From an uncultured Parabacteroides sp. (GTDB taxonomy: Bacteria; Bacteroidota; Bacteroidia; Bacteroidales; Tannerellaceae), in assembly GCA_900541965.1 (NCBI GenBank), contig UQLN01000009.1:1-64000 (forward strand): 64,000 bases of DNA. The letters are read 5' to 3'. Position numbers and translations under genes: made by a program. This document shows positions 1-9,900 of this stretch, in pieces (positions within the stretch are counted from its first letter, which is position 1; the number at the start of each line of letters is the position of its first letter). The notes under the pieces are model-generated. The model did not search any database, was not told the origin of the DNA, and was given only the letters and a program-made list of their open reading frames with translations.

Positions 1-196
1 GTTTACGTTTAATCTATACCTGTTCGCTGTTGCTTGCTTTGCCGTGTATATTCCACATCGCAAGTCACAATATTACAACATTCCAGTAGGAACTGCAACC
101 TTATTAGGCGGTTTGGTTAAAAGATGCATAGATTCAGGCGGTCTTTGGCGAGGATTTATTACTTTTGTGCTCAAAATTACAATTTTATATAAATGA
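1..196 (+). CDS. C-terminal fragment of an unidentified membrane-associated protein (5' end outside window)
   Basis: An open frame enters from the left edge (first full codon at base 2) and ends at TGA 194-196. That stop overlaps the tcdA start as ATGA, the usual sign of translational coupling in an operon. The 64 visible residues include hydrophobic stretches at the start (NLYLFAVACFAVYI) and end (GFITFVLKITILYK), with a basic segment between them. This would suit the tail of a membrane-bound enzyme such as a glycosyltransferase, but I do not recognise the family. The frame is probably real because of the overlap; the function is unknown. Confidence 0.55.
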   Translation, partial: FTFNLYLFAVACFAVYIPHRKSQYYNIPVGTATLLGGLVKRCIDSGGLWRGFITFVLKITILYK

Positions 197-909
197 GCTG
201 CAACTGGAATACACGAACCGAACTTTTACTGGGAGCCGACCGGATGGAAAGGCTTGCCCATAGCCACGTGCTTGTGGTCGGGTTAGGCGGAGTAGGTGCC
301 TATGCAGCCGAACAGATATGCCGTGCCGGAATCGGTCGTATGACAATTGTCGATGCCGATGTTGTAAACGAAAGCAATATAAACCGCCAGCTTCCTGCAT
401 TGCATTCTACGTTGGGAATGCCAAAAGCCGAAGTGGTAGCACGCCGTTTACTGGATATAAATCCGGAACTGAAGCTGACCGTATTGAACGAGTTTCTCCG
501 TGACGAACGGACAGAAGAAATATTATCGGAAGCAACCTATGATTTCATAGTAGACGCTATCGACTCGCTCAGTCCTAAAGTATATCTTTTATTTCACGCT
601 TATAACCGGAAAATTCCGATTGTCTCGTCTATGGGAGCCGGGGCCAAAACAGACCCTTCGCAGGTCCGGATTGCAGATATTTCCAAGACAAGCAGTTGTG
701 CACTGGCAAAAGCCGTACGCAAACGTTTGCGCGGTATGGGAATATCGAAAGGCATACCGGCTGTTTTCTCTACGGAAATGGCAAATCCTGACGCTATTAT
801 CGAGATAGACAATGAGCAATGCAAAAGAAGCACAGCCGGAACGGTGTCTTATATGCCTGCCATTTTCGGATGTTATCTGGCATCATACGTTATTAATCAA
901 CTGACATGA
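193..909 (+). CDS. tcdA: tRNA threonylcarbamoyladenosine dehydratase (ThiF/E1-like, TcdA/CsdL family)
   Basis: The 238-residue protein has the E1/ThiF/MoeB fold. The nucleotide-binding loop GLGGVG is at residues 30-35, followed by an acidic strand end (VDADVV, 53-58) and the conserved SNINRQ at 61-66. Family members use ATP to cyclise t6A at position 37 of ANN-decoding tRNAs to ct6A, which improves decoding. The length and the absence of a second zinc-cysteine domain fit TcdA better than MoeB or ThiF. It acts in the cytoplasm. The start overlaps the upstream stop (ATGA), and the stop overlaps the next start (906-909), so the three genes are probably co-transcribed. No SD is visible, as is usual in Bacteroidota. 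Confidence 0.9.
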   Translation: MSCNWNTRTELLLGADRMERLAHSHVLVVGLGGVGAYAAEQICRAGIGRMTIVDADVVNESNINRQLPALHSTLGMPKAEVVARRLLDINPELKLTVLNEFLRDERTEEILSEATYDFIVDAIDSLSPKVYLLFHAYNRKIPIVSSMGAGAKTDPSQVRIADISKTSSCALAKAVRKRLRGMGISKGIPAVFSTEMANPDAIIEIDNEQCKRSTAGTVSYMPAIFGCYLASYVINQLT

Positions 910-1565
910 TAAAAACAGAAGGTATTACCAAGAGTTTTGGTACCTTACAAGTACTGAAAGGTATCAATCTGACCATAAATGAAGGAGAAATCGTATCGAT
1001 TGTCGGTCCGAGCGGTGCCGGCAAGACTACTTTGCTCCAGATTATAGGAACACTCGACTCGCCGGATGGCGGAAAACTTTATATAAACGGTACGGAAACC
1101 GGAAAACTTTCGGAAGAAAAACTGGCGGCTTTCCGTAACAAACATATTGGTTTTGTATTCCAGTTCCATCAATTGCTTCCGGAATTCACAGCTCTGGAAA
1201 ACGTAATGATTCCGGCATTAATTGCAAAAGAAAAAGCAGGCACTGCCGAGAAACGTGCAAAAGAGATATTGGATTTCCTGAAACTAACCGACCGTATGTC
1301 GCATAAACCGAACGAACTGTCAGGAGGGGAAAAGCAACGGGTTGCCGTAGCGCGTGCTCTGATAAACAAACCGTCGGTTATTCTTGCCGACGAGCCGTCA
1401 GGTAGTCTGGATACAAAAAATAAAGAAGAATTACATGCCCTTTTCTTTGACTTGCGTAACCAAATGCAACAGACATTCGTTATTGTAACACATGATGAAC
1501 AACTGGCGGCAGATACCGACAGGGTGATTCATATCAAGGACGGGCTCGTGGTAGACAATCAATAA
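906..1565 (+). CDS. ABC transporter ATP-binding protein, LolD/MacB-type
   Basis: This 219-residue ATPase has all the ABC motifs: Walker A GPSGAGKTT (34-42), Q-loop Q86, signature LSGGEKQR (138-145), Walker B VILADE (158-163), D-loop SLD and H-loop H196. Size and sequence match the LolD/MacB group, which powers lipoprotein release to the outer membrane or mechanotransmission by FtsX-type permeases. The permease partner is not adjacent; the only FtsX-type permease in the window is at 13.1-15.5 kb and need not be the partner. The start overlaps the tcdA stop as ATGA. LolD is the best-supported name but not proven, so I give no symbol. Confidence 0.88.
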   Translation: MIKTEGITKSFGTLQVLKGINLTINEGEIVSIVGPSGAGKTTLLQIIGTLDSPDGGKLYINGTETGKLSEEKLAAFRNKHIGFVFQFHQLLPEFTALENVMIPALIAKEKAGTAEKRAKEILDFLKLTDRMSHKPNELSGGEKQRVAVARALINKPSVILADEPSGSLDTKNKEELHALFFDLRNQMQQTFVIVTHDEQLAADTDRVIHIKDGLVVDNQ

Positions 1566-1579
1566 GTAAAAACAGATTA

Positions 1580-2962
1580 ATGAAAAAACTTCCTATGACA
1601 GACAACAGAGCCACATTCAGTAATAAAATGGGAGTCATCCTTGCCACAGTAGGATGTGCTGTAGGACTGGGTAGCATTTGGCGTTTCCCTTATATGCTGG
1701 GAGCGAACGGAGGGGCTGCCTTCCTGCTGATTTATATCCTTTTCATGATTTTCCTGGGAATCCCGGTGATGATTACCGAGTTCTTTATCGGCCGGTATTC
1801 CCGGAGTAACACAGTCGGTTCATTCAAGAAAATGGCACCGGGTACAAAATGGTGCTATATCGGATATAACGGAATCCTTGCCGCTTTCCTTATACTCGGT
1901 TTCTATACGGTCGTTTCGGGATGGACGCTCGAATATATCATGCAAACAGTAAACGGGACGCTTTACGGAAGCGAACCGATAGACTATACGGCTGATTTCC
2001 GGGATTTCTCATCCGGAACCTTCCGTCCTATTCTCTGGACTGCCATATTTATCGGATTGACTCATCTGGTAATCGCATCAGGTGTACAAAAAGGTATCGA
2101 ACGCGCTTCTAAAATTATGATGCCTTTGCTGTTCGGTATCCTGGTCGTGATGTGTATCCGTTCGGTAACCTTGCCGGATGCAAGCGCCGGGCTCACTTAT
2201 CTTTTCAAACCGGATTTCAGCAAACTGACTTCTTCGGTAGTACTAAGTGCGGTAGGACAGGCATTTTTCTCGTTAAGTTTAGGGATGGGATGTTTAATCA
2301 CCTATTCCTCTTACTTCGGGAAAGATACCAATATGTTGTCTACAGCCTGGCAGGTAACCGTTATCAATACATTCGTGGCGATTCTGGCGGGTATAATGAT
2401 TTTCCCTGCCGTATTCAGTTTTGGTATAGCGCCTACAGCCGGTCCGGAACTGGTATTCATTACTTTGCCGAATGTATTCCAGCAGTTGCCGTTAAGCGGG
2501 CTATGGTCTTTTATCTTCTATATTTTATTGGCTATGGCAGCACTGACTTCCACCATCTCTTTGCATGAAGTGGTTACAGCTTATATACATGAAGAATTTC
2601 ATATAACCCGTAAAGAAGCTGCCTGGTTTGTTTCCGCAGGAGTATTAATCCTTGGGGTATTGAGTTCCCTTTCATTCGGAGTATTAAAAGATTTTACCAT
2701 AGGAGGACTTGTCTTTTTTGACGCCCTGGATTACCTGACAGCCAAAATCATGCTTCCTTTGGGTGGTATGATGACCTGTCTCTTTGTGGGATTGCGGGTA
2801 GACAAGAAAATATTAAAAGCAGAACTGACAAACGAAGGTACCATTACCTTCCGGCTTTTCAGCGTATATGCTTTCTTTATGAAATTCATCGCCCCGTTTG
2901 CCATCGGTATCGTTTTTCTGAACGAGTTAGGCATCATTCCTAAGATTATCGAATTATTCTAA
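1580..2962 (+). CDS. Sodium-dependent neurotransmitter:sodium symporter (NSS/SNF) family transporter
   Basis: The 460-residue polytopic inner-membrane protein opens with the NSS hallmark: a short polar tail, then VGCAVGLGSIWRFPYMLGANGG, the unwound TM1 that binds Na+ and substrate in LeuT. About eleven to twelve hydrophobic segments follow, in line with bacterial NSS proteins. These couple Na+ influx to uptake of amino acids or related amines; the substrate cannot be read from sequence. It begins 14 bp after the ABC ATPase stop, so it is probably the last gene of the operon, and the hairpin at 2989-3020 follows. A second ATG is six codons in (1598); I kept the first. Confidence 0.9.
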   Translation: MKKLPMTDNRATFSNKMGVILATVGCAVGLGSIWRFPYMLGANGGAAFLLIYILFMIFLGIPVMITEFFIGRYSRSNTVGSFKKMAPGTKWCYIGYNGILAAFLILGFYTVVSGWTLEYIMQTVNGTLYGSEPIDYTADFRDFSSGTFRPILWTAIFIGLTHLVIASGVQKGIERASKIMMPLLFGILVVMCIRSVTLPDASAGLTYLFKPDFSKLTSSVVLSAVGQAFFSLSLGMGCLITYSSYFGKDTNMLSTAWQVTVINTFVAILAGIMIFPAVFSFGIAPTAGPELVFITLPNVFQQLPLSGLWSFIFYILLAMAALTSTISLHEVVTAYIHEEFHITRKEAAWFVSAGVLILGVLSSLSFGVLKDFTIGGLVFFDALDYLTAKIMLPLGGMMTCLFVGLRVDKKILKAELTNEGTITFRLFSVYAFFMKFIAPFAIGIVFLNELGIIPKIIELF

Positions 2963-2988
2963 AAATATTTATCCCGCATAATCCAGAT

Positions 2989-3020
2989 AAGGGTTGCTTG
3001 TTTATTGGCAGGCAACCCTT
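2989..3020 (+). terminator. Hairpin terminator after the NSS transporter
   Basis: AAGGGTTGC (2989-2997) pairs exactly with GCAACCCTT (3012-3020) around a 14-nt loop, 26 bp after the stop. The T-tract behind it is poor, so it may be an imperfect intrinsic terminator. Confidence 0.55.
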
Positions 3021-3095
3021 CTTGTATGGAATCGATTCTCGCTCCTGTTGATATTCAAAATCCAATATGCATTAATTAAACCGGGAATAAATCAT

Positions 3096-3103
3096 TACCT
3101 TTG
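3096..3103 (+). promoter_or_regulatory. Bacteroidota -7 box (TACCTTTG) for the HhH protein
   Basis: TACCTTTG matches the TAnnTTTG consensus. The expected transcription start is a few bases downstream, 20-25 bp before the ATG at 3131. A longer reading frame from TTG 3101 would begin inside this box, so 3131 is preferred. Confidence 0.6.
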
Positions 3104-3130
3104 TGGAACAAACAACAAAACCTGCTTACT

Positions 3131-3865
3131 ATGAACTGGCGTGATTTACTTTACTTCTCCAAAGGCGAACGGCGGGCCTTATCCGTATTACTCGGATTAA
3201 TAGCCGTTTCCTGGATACTCCTGTTAGTTTCCGCTCTCAAAAAAGAGACAACCGGACAAGAAAAACAGATTGTCCGAACAGTAAATACGGCAATACCCCA
3301 TAAGGAAACAACTGCTCCGGTTGCCGATACAATCCGGACAAAAAATCATACAACTGCAATCCATACGACAAAGAACAAACAAGCCCCTCCATCCGGCGGT
3401 CGTAATTTCCCCAAGCTACCTGTTATTCCTAACCGTAAATACACCCGTTCCGAAAAATTCCCTCCGGGTACGGTAGTCGAGCTGAATACAGCCGATACCG
3501 CCACACTCAAAAAGGTTCCCGGCATAGGCAGCACCTTTGCCCGCCGGATAATCAAATACAGGGATTTACTGGGAGGCTTCTATACGGTAAGCCAATTGAA
3601 GGAAGTATATGGAATTGATGAAGAACGTTATTTGGCACTCGAACCCTGGTTTACCACAGACACAACCTATATACGGAAACTCCCGGTCAACCTCTTACCC
3701 GCAGACTCCCTTCGCCGCCATCCTTATATCGATTATAAGCAGGCATATAAAATAGGACAACTGAGAAAACAAAAACGCAGGCTTACCGGATGGGAAAACC
3801 TGCAACTACTGGAAGAGTTTACGGATACGGACCTGAAAAGATTGAAATTCTACCTCTCATTCTGA
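3131..3865 (+). CDS. ComEA-like helix-hairpin-helix protein with one membrane anchor
   Basis: The 244-residue protein starts MNWRDLLYF. A hydrophobic helix (ALSVLLGLIAVSWILLLVSAL, about 17-37) is followed by a Thr/Lys-rich linker, then an HhH unit with the ComEA-style core ELNTADTATLKKVPGIG and ARRIIKYRDLLGGF (about 117-150). A second, diverged HhH-like repeat (PYIDYKQAYKIGQLRKQK) lies near the C-terminus. HhH domains bind DNA non-specifically; in ComEA they bind incoming DNA, but many Bacteroidota paralogues have no assigned role. The protein is probably anchored in the inner membrane with the HhH part outside. The ATG at 3131 was chosen because the earlier TTG lies in the promoter box. Confidence 0.75.
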   Translation: MNWRDLLYFSKGERRALSVLLGLIAVSWILLLVSALKKETTGQEKQIVRTVNTAIPHKETTAPVADTIRTKNHTTAIHTTKNKQAPPSGGRNFPKLPVIPNRKYTRSEKFPPGTVVELNTADTATLKKVPGIGSTFARRIIKYRDLLGGFYTVSQLKEVYGIDEERYLALEPWFTTDTTYIRKLPVNLLPADSLRRHPYIDYKQAYKIGQLRKQKRRLTGWENLQLLEEFTDTDLKRLKFYLSF

Positions 3866-3868
3866 GAA

Positions 3869-3904
3869 GGGAGCCGTGTCGGATCAGGCACCGGCAAGGC
3901 TCCC
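3869..3904 (+). terminator. GC-rich hairpin after the HhH gene
   Basis: GGGAGCC (3869-3875) pairs with GGCTCCC (3898-3904), starting 4 bases after the stop. No T-tract follows, so it may be an mRNA 3'-stabilising structure. Confidence 0.4.
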
Positions 3905-4200
3905 GTGAAAGGGCTATGTTTTTATAATTCCTCCGGTTTATCCCCATCGCTGCCCCCTCCGGCATCGGGATTGGGTCGGTTGCTGCCGATTTCTGCGGAG
4001 TGTTGCGCTGGCCGGATTCTATGCGGCGTGCATCGAATGGTTTATGAATATGCGTATCTGGTTGAGGATAGCAGATTGCATAGAGTCGTGCTTTTTGTCG
4101 GCGGCAATTCACTGTTGCGTAATCTTGATTTGAGAAATTTTTGAATTTTGGCCATGTGAATACTGTTTTTTTAAGTGTATAAATTATGAATGAAAACGTT
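3905..4200. other. Gene-free stretch
   Basis: About 300 bp between converging genes. The short frames on both strands have biased composition and no recognisable domain, and I see no promoter box. It may be decayed sequence. Confidence 0.4.
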
Positions 4201-4298
4201 CCGTATCGGTACGGAAGGGGTACATAGCACTATTTTATACCTCCGTACTGATACGGAACGGCTTTTTGGCACTATTTTATGCTTTCGTACCGATACGG
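4201..4298. repeat. Three palindromes at an exact 42-bp period
   Basis: Near-palindromic 14-mers CCGTATCGGTACGG (4201-4214), CCGTACTGATACGG (4243-4256) and TCGTACCGATACGG (4285-4298) are spaced 42 bp apart, start to start. The spacers of units 1 and 2 share GCACTATTTTAT (4227-4238 and 4269-4280). The array ends 18 bp before the 3' end of the endonuclease-like gene on the - strand. Confidence 0.75.
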
Positions 4299-4316
4299 AG
4301 AGGGAATACAGTGCCG

Positions 4317-5198
4317 CTAAAAGCTCACCTGCACCATTACCGGGAAATGGTCGGAAGGGAAACGTCCGTATTGCATATCATTCAATACCCCGTATTTATT
4401 TACCGATACATCTTTCGTTACCCAGATATAATCGATGCGCCCTTTCATTTCGGCATCGGTCTTGAAGCTGTTGTGTGTTCCTTCCGTACCGTATGGCGGC
4501 TGTTTGCTGATTTCATATGAATCCAATAGAAGACCATCGGATGCCAGAATACGGATAGGTTCGTCGGCAGGAACGGCATTAAAGTCACCGGTAGCGAATA
4601 CAGTTGCTTCGTCTCCTGCTATTTTACGGATTTTATCCAGTAACAGCTTGGATGATTCGCGGCGTGCCACTTTTCCCTGATGGTCATAATGGGAGTTGAA
4701 GATGTAGAACACCTTTCCACTCTCTTTGTCGCGGAATTTACCCCACGAACAGATACGGTTACAGCAGGTTACATCCCATCCTTTCCCCGGGACTCCGGGA
4801 GTTTCCGAAAACCAGAAACTCCCTTTATCCAATACCTCAAAACGGTTTACCTTATAGAAGATGGCGGAATGTTCGCCAGCTTCTTTCCCATCGTCACGTC
4901 CTGCACCGATATAAGCATATCCGTCCAGCTCGCATATCCCATCGAGCATATGTTTAAATCCTTCCTGTGTTCCGAACATATCAAAATCATGGAAACGGAT
5001 CAGGCCTTTCACCATCTCTTTCCTGTTGGGCCAGGCATTCACTCCATCATTCGGCGTATCCATACGGAGATTGAAAGAGGCGACATTCATCGTCGTACAG
5101 CAATCCTTCTCCGCTCTACCGCTTTCTTTCATTGCCCACGACTGCAACACGGCAGCCAGGAGCAATACGGATACATATAATGTGATTAATTTCTTCAT
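4317..5198 (-). CDS. Secreted endonuclease/exonuclease/phosphatase (EEP) family protein
   Basis: The 293-residue protein has an N-terminal signal peptide (MKKLITLYVSVLLLAAVLQSWA) and one EEP (DNase I-like) domain. The catalytic landmarks are present in order: N in ASFNLRMDT, metal-binding E in FGTQEGF, H in NSHYDHQG, D and N in TGDFNAVP, and the terminal SDHFPV His. This superfamily hydrolyses phosphodiester or phosphomonoester bonds in DNA, inositol phosphates or sphingomyelin. Secreted Bacteroidota members are often annotated as endonucleases without proof. It is the last gene after susC-susD (28-bp gap to susD), which suggests the imported ligand carries phosphate or phosphodiester groups. 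The substrate is an inference. Confidence 0.85.
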   Translation of the reverse strand: MKKLITLYVSVLLLAAVLQSWAMKESGRAEKDCCTTMNVASFNLRMDTPNDGVNAWPNRKEMVKGLIRFHDFDMFGTQEGFKHMLDGICELDGYAYIGAGRDDGKEAGEHSAIFYKVNRFEVLDKGSFWFSETPGVPGKGWDVTCCNRICSWGKFRDKESGKVFYIFNSHYDHQGKVARRESSKLLLDKIRKIAGDEATVFATGDFNAVPADEPIRILASDGLLLDSYEISKQPPYGTEGTHNSFKTDAEMKGRIDYIWVTKDVSVNKYGVLNDMQYGRFPSDHFPVMVQVSF

Positions 5199-5226
5199 CT
5201 ATATACTTTATTTTATGTTATACAAA

Positions 5227-6984
5227 TCAGTCCCAATTCGGGTTCTGTTTCAAATTCGGGTTCTTTATTCTTGCCGATTGGGGAATCGGATAATAATACT
5301 GGCGTCCATCGGAATACCATTTACGCGGGTCATTATCAGACCATGTCAGGTTACCGGAGGTTGCTCCTGTAAGCCCCTGCTGCGAATCATCGCCTACTGA
5401 GACCGGAGTACAGGAAGCAGGCAGGTTCACAGGCTTTTCGCCTTTATAGAAAATAACGTCGGAAGTACCGTCGTGGTCGAGGTCCATCTGCACATTCAGG
5501 GCAGGGACATAAATGCCGGTCCAGCGCATTGTCATCAGTTCGCCCCGTTTCCAACGTTTCAAATCCGTGAAACGGAAACCTTCCAGAGCCAGTTCGATAG
5601 AACGTTCCCTGCGTACCTCCAGAATAACAGGGTCGGAAATTTCCGGGAAATAATTCTGTTGGAAATAAGTATCCACAGTACCCGGCTTAGAGGTCAATCC
5701 CCCGGTAATTCCGGCACGTGCACGCAAAGCGCCGACAGTCTGTTCCCAATCCGTATCCGTTAATGTCCCTAACTCGGCTTTCGCCTCGGCATAATTCAGC
5801 AACACTTCGGCATAGCGGAACAAAGGAATCGCATTCGTATTTAATGCGCCCGCATCATATTTGGAATCATCCAACGTATATTTGATTGGTTGGTAGCCTG
5901 TATAGGAATAACCATTGAAATTCGGGGCAGCAGGAGCACCGTCGCGCATATATCCCGGGGTACGTATCGTCTGTGCCAGACGTTTGTCGCGGTTCTGGCA
6001 TTCTTCGTAGAACTCCATTGTTTCATATCCGGCACGACCGGTAAACGGAGTCCCGTCTATATTCAGGAATGTATTGACGAAAGTGCGAATCATGTTGAAA
6101 CGGGCGCCATACGTACCGGAGGTCCACCACCAGTTTGCTTCACCCAACACAGCCAGACCTGCATTACAGCAACTCGCCAGCATCACTTCGCTTGTAACAG
6201 GATTATCGCTGATAAATAGTTCACGGAACGAATGATCCGTACCAGCCCCTTTGTATATAGTATAACCGCTCTCCTTCATAATTGTTCCGGCAGCATTGGC
6301 AGCTTCCTTATACCATTCGTCCGCCGAGCCGGTCAAACCAAGCTCTGTATGGTATTTACGGAAAGAGGCTTCAAACAGGCAAATTCGGGATTTCAAGGCA
6401 TAAGCGACCCATTTCGTAACCCGCGAACCGCTTTCATCCTTAGTCAGGGTGATATGCTGGCAGGCAAAATCCAGGTCTTCCAAAACATGCTTCATGACTG
6501 TTTCTCTCGAATCTCTGGGGGCCATCAACAATTCATCGTCGATTGTCAATGTACGGTCAATCCAGGGCACATCACCAAAACGGACCACCTTGTTATAGTA
6601 GAAATAAGCACGGAAAAAGCGTGCCAGCCCGATATAATGGTTCCGTACTTCCGGGTCTATCGCCTCACTGGTACAGTTCTCAATAAAGTAATTGATATTG
6701 CGCAGGTCGCTCCAGTCCCATCCGCTGCTCAACTCGGCCGAGTACGCATTTTCGCGGATAAAATTATCGAAGCTGGTTACCGCCCCGTAATCGCACATGG
6801 CATCCTGGCGGAATCCGTTGCTTACGGAGGGAAGCATATTATAGAAAGAATAAGCATAGGTTTCCAGCCCTTTCTCGTTGCCGAAAATCGTTTCTTTGTC
6901 TACGGAAGCCTGAGGCATCTCATCCATGGAACAGGCCGACAGGAGCAGGCAGGCTGATAAAAAAGAATATATAAATCGTTTCAT
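5227..6984 (-). CDS. SusD/RagB-family outer-membrane ligand-binding lipoprotein (locus 1)
   Basis: The 585-residue SusD homologue has a lipobox (LLLSAC, Cys 18) for surface lipidation. It has the TPR-like helical core of the family and the C-terminal RagB/SusD segment (LRARAGI...RRERSIELALEGFRFTDLKRW) that is diagnostic. SusD proteins cap the SusC barrel and capture glycan or peptide ligands at the surface. It follows susC by 15 bp on the - strand and precedes the EEP gene, so the three form one transcript. Its length and WSD/RKWYSD C-terminus are normal for the family. The ligand is unknown. Confidence 0.93.
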   Translation of the reverse strand: MKRFIYSFLSACLLLSACSMDEMPQASVDKETIFGNEKGLETYAYSFYNMLPSVSNGFRQDAMCDYGAVTSFDNFIRENAYSAELSSGWDWSDLRNINYFIENCTSEAIDPEVRNHYIGLARFFRAYFYYNKVVRFGDVPWIDRTLTIDDELLMAPRDSRETVMKHVLEDLDFACQHITLTKDESGSRVTKWVAYALKSRICLFEASFRKYHTELGLTGSADEWYKEAANAAGTIMKESGYTIYKGAGTDHSFRELFISDNPVTSEVMLASCCNAGLAVLGEANWWWTSGTYGARFNMIRTFVNTFLNIDGTPFTGRAGYETMEFYEECQNRDKRLAQTIRTPGYMRDGAPAAPNFNGYSYTGYQPIKYTLDDSKYDAGALNTNAIPLFRYAEVLLNYAEAKAELGTLTDTDWEQTVGALRARAGITGGLTSKPGTVDTYFQQNYFPEISDPVILEVRRERSIELALEGFRFTDLKRWKRGELMTMRWTGIYVPALNVQMDLDHDGTSDVIFYKGEKPVNLPASCTPVSVGDDSQQGLTGATSGNLTWSDNDPRKWYSDGRQYYYPIPQSARIKNPNLKQNPNWD

Positions 6985-6999
6985 GTTCTTTGTTGTTCA

Positions 7000-9900
7000 T
7001 TAAAATGTTACAGATAAACCTAAACTAACACTCTTCATTTGCGGATAGCTGTTTCCATCGCCACTACCCCGGTTGCCATCCAGCCCGGAAGACATATCAG
7101 CATCGGTCAAATCGGCGTCGGAACCATAGATATTCGTCACATCCAAATCGCGTGTATGCTTATAAAGCGGAGACCAGCACCACAAGTTTTCAGCGGAAAT
7201 ATAAACACGGACATTCTGCATTCCGGCTTTTGCCGTCAGTTGGCGCGGCAATGTATAACCGACCTGCAAGTTCTTCAGACGGATATATGCCACATTCTGC
7301 AAATAGCGGGTCTGGGGAGTGGATTTCAAAGAAGAGTTATATCCGGCATAACGGGGCAAATAGGCATCCGGATTTTCTTCTGTCCAATAGTTATTCATAT
7401 GCCAGGACGGCAGATTGTTGTACGGACGGTTATATTGTCCCCAGAAGATACATTCCGAACTCGGATACCAATCTTGTTTTCCTACACCCTGGAAGAAAGC
7501 GGAAACAAAGAAATTGTTCCAGTCGCCACTCAGGTTCACGCTGTAGGAATAACGGGGAAGGCTATTACCGATAACCGTCTTATCACCGTGGTCGTCCAAG
7601 GTATTGTTGCCATAATCGATTACTTTGTCGCCATTCAGGTCCTTAATTTTCACATCACCCGGATAAGTGATACGTTTGGAGGAGGACTGGATTAATGTCT
7701 GGTCGGCATGGCTGTCGATATCTGCCTGGTCTTTGAAAAGGCCTTCGGTTACATATCCCCAGATTTCCCCCACCCGCTTGCCTGCATAGTAATCATTCAG
7801 GTCGTTGGTTTCATTGTTATAGCGGTCTATCGTAGAGATATAATCGGATAAAGTGGCACGGACTTCATAATTGAACGGCTTCTCCGCCAGGTTAAACTGG
7901 TCGCGCCATGTCAATGTGATTTCCCATCCTTGGGTAGTCATATCCGCATAGTTCCCTTTCGGTGAAGATGCTCCGAATACATCCGGCAATGTCCGGCCGA
8001 CAGTATACATATCCGTTGTTTTCCGGATATAGTAGTCGCCGGAAAAGCGCAAACGACTGTTCAGCATGCCAAAGTCCATCCCTATATCCGTAGTGGTTGC
8101 CGTTTCCCAGGTCAATCCCTCGGGCATGGCACCCGGTGCACTGGTATATTTGTTTTTCAACCCATTGATAACGCGATCGGATGTTTCTATTTTCAATAGC
8201 TCCATGAAGCTATACGGGTCTACATTACCATTTCCCAAAGAACCGTAAGAAGCACGTACTTTCACGTCAGAGAAAATGTCCGGGTTTACTTTCCAGAACG
8301 GTTCCTCGGAAACACGCCATCCTCCGGATACAGACGGGAAGAAAGCCCACTGCTGTTCGGTAGGGAATTTGGACGAACCGTCGTAACGGCCATTTACTTC
8401 CAATAAATAACGGTCTTTGAAAGCATAATTCAGACGGAAGAATCCTCCGGCCACGCGCCATTTATTATATCCTCCGGAAGTCGTGATAGCATCCCCCAGT
8501 GCCAGGTTTATATTTTCGGAATCTTCGAGCAATAAACCGTTCCGTTGCACATAAACGCTTTTGTATTTGGATTGCTCATAGTTGTATCCCAACATGCCTT
8601 TGAAATAGTGGGCATCGGCAAATGTGTCCTCATAATCGGCATAAATATTGGTAGCCATATATTCTGTCCGCATGCTACTTTCCTTCAAGTCGTTGTACTT
8701 GGTACTCAGTTCGCTTGTAATACCTTCACTGGTGCTGTAAGGAACCGGAACACGGCGCTGGGTCTGTGCATTGTCCGTATTCCGGAAAGTGAAATCGCCT
8801 CTCACATGCAATTTATTTTCGAGGAAAGAAGCTGTAAATCCGGTAGTATTCTTCAATACTTTGTTATTCGTATCGATACCATTCTTTCCATAGATAAAAT
8901 CTCCTACGGAATAAGCAGCTGAAAAAGAAAGACTGCCGTCAGGATTGAATATCGGTGAGGTCGGATGCCCCTCATCGGAAATATTACGCCAGATAGACCC
9001 CCCTTCACCTACATTGATCGGGTTGTGGTAATCCATATTGGAAAAGTCCATATTGTTCTCGATTTTCAGCCAGTCGAATACCTGCACGGAGCCTTTCGCA
9101 CGAAGGTTCATCATTTTATAATCGTCGGTATTGTAGCGGAACAGACCGTCGTAACCGTAGAAACGACCGGATACATAGTAATTTAATTTACCATTATTAC
9201 CGGTTACAGACAGATTATGGTCCTGGGCAAATGTAGTTTTCTTGTAGAGGGCATCGTAGTAATCTTCATTCCCGTAGTAAACATATTTACCGTTAGCATC
9301 TACCGTCACTTCTTCTGTGATACCCTGTTCTTTACGCCGTCTGAATTCTTCAAGCCATCCTAAAGAGAACTCCTGTGTCTTATTGATATTTTTCGGGTCG
9401 GCAGAATAGTTATTCCAGGCATGGTAGGCTTCATAAAAGTGGCTGGCATATTCATACCCGTCCGTTACAAAGTCAGGGACAGTTACCGGTTTTTGCATCG
9501 AGAAATTACCGGTATAGGTAATGGATGTTTTATCTTTCGAAGGTTCTTTCGTGGTAATCAAAACAACACCGAAAGTACCGCGTGCACCGTAAATAGCAGC
9601 AGAAGCAGCATCTTTCAAAACGGATACGCTGGCTATATCGTTCGGATTCAACATGGACGGGTCGCCTTCCACACCGTCAATCAGAACCAATGCACTACCA
9701 CCCTGACCGATAGAGGTCGTACCACGCACATTATAAGTAGCGGTACGGGTAGGCTTGCCGTCTGTCAACTGGATATTCAGGTTAGGAATCGAACCCTGTA
9801 ATGCCTGGGTTACGTTCGGGACGGAACGGTTGTCGAACACTTCACTGGTCACCTGCTCTACCGCACCGGTCAGGTTTAGCTTTTTCTGTGTTCCGTATCC

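Noticed and set aside
3101..3130. TTG start at 3101 extending the HhH protein by ten residues
   Set aside because: The TTG is part of the -7 box TACCTTTG, so it would not be in the transcript.
3819..4112. 97-residue - strand ORF after the HhH gene, and a 79-residue + strand ORF at 3905-4144
   Set aside because: They overlap each other in opposite directions, lack recognisable domains and fall in a gap without promoters; likely chance frames.
4190..4465. ORFs running through the 42-bp repeat (4190-4465 and 4266-4520)
   Set aside because: Their repeated peptide pattern is just the translated DNA repeat, and they run into the coding sequence of the EEP gene on the other strand.
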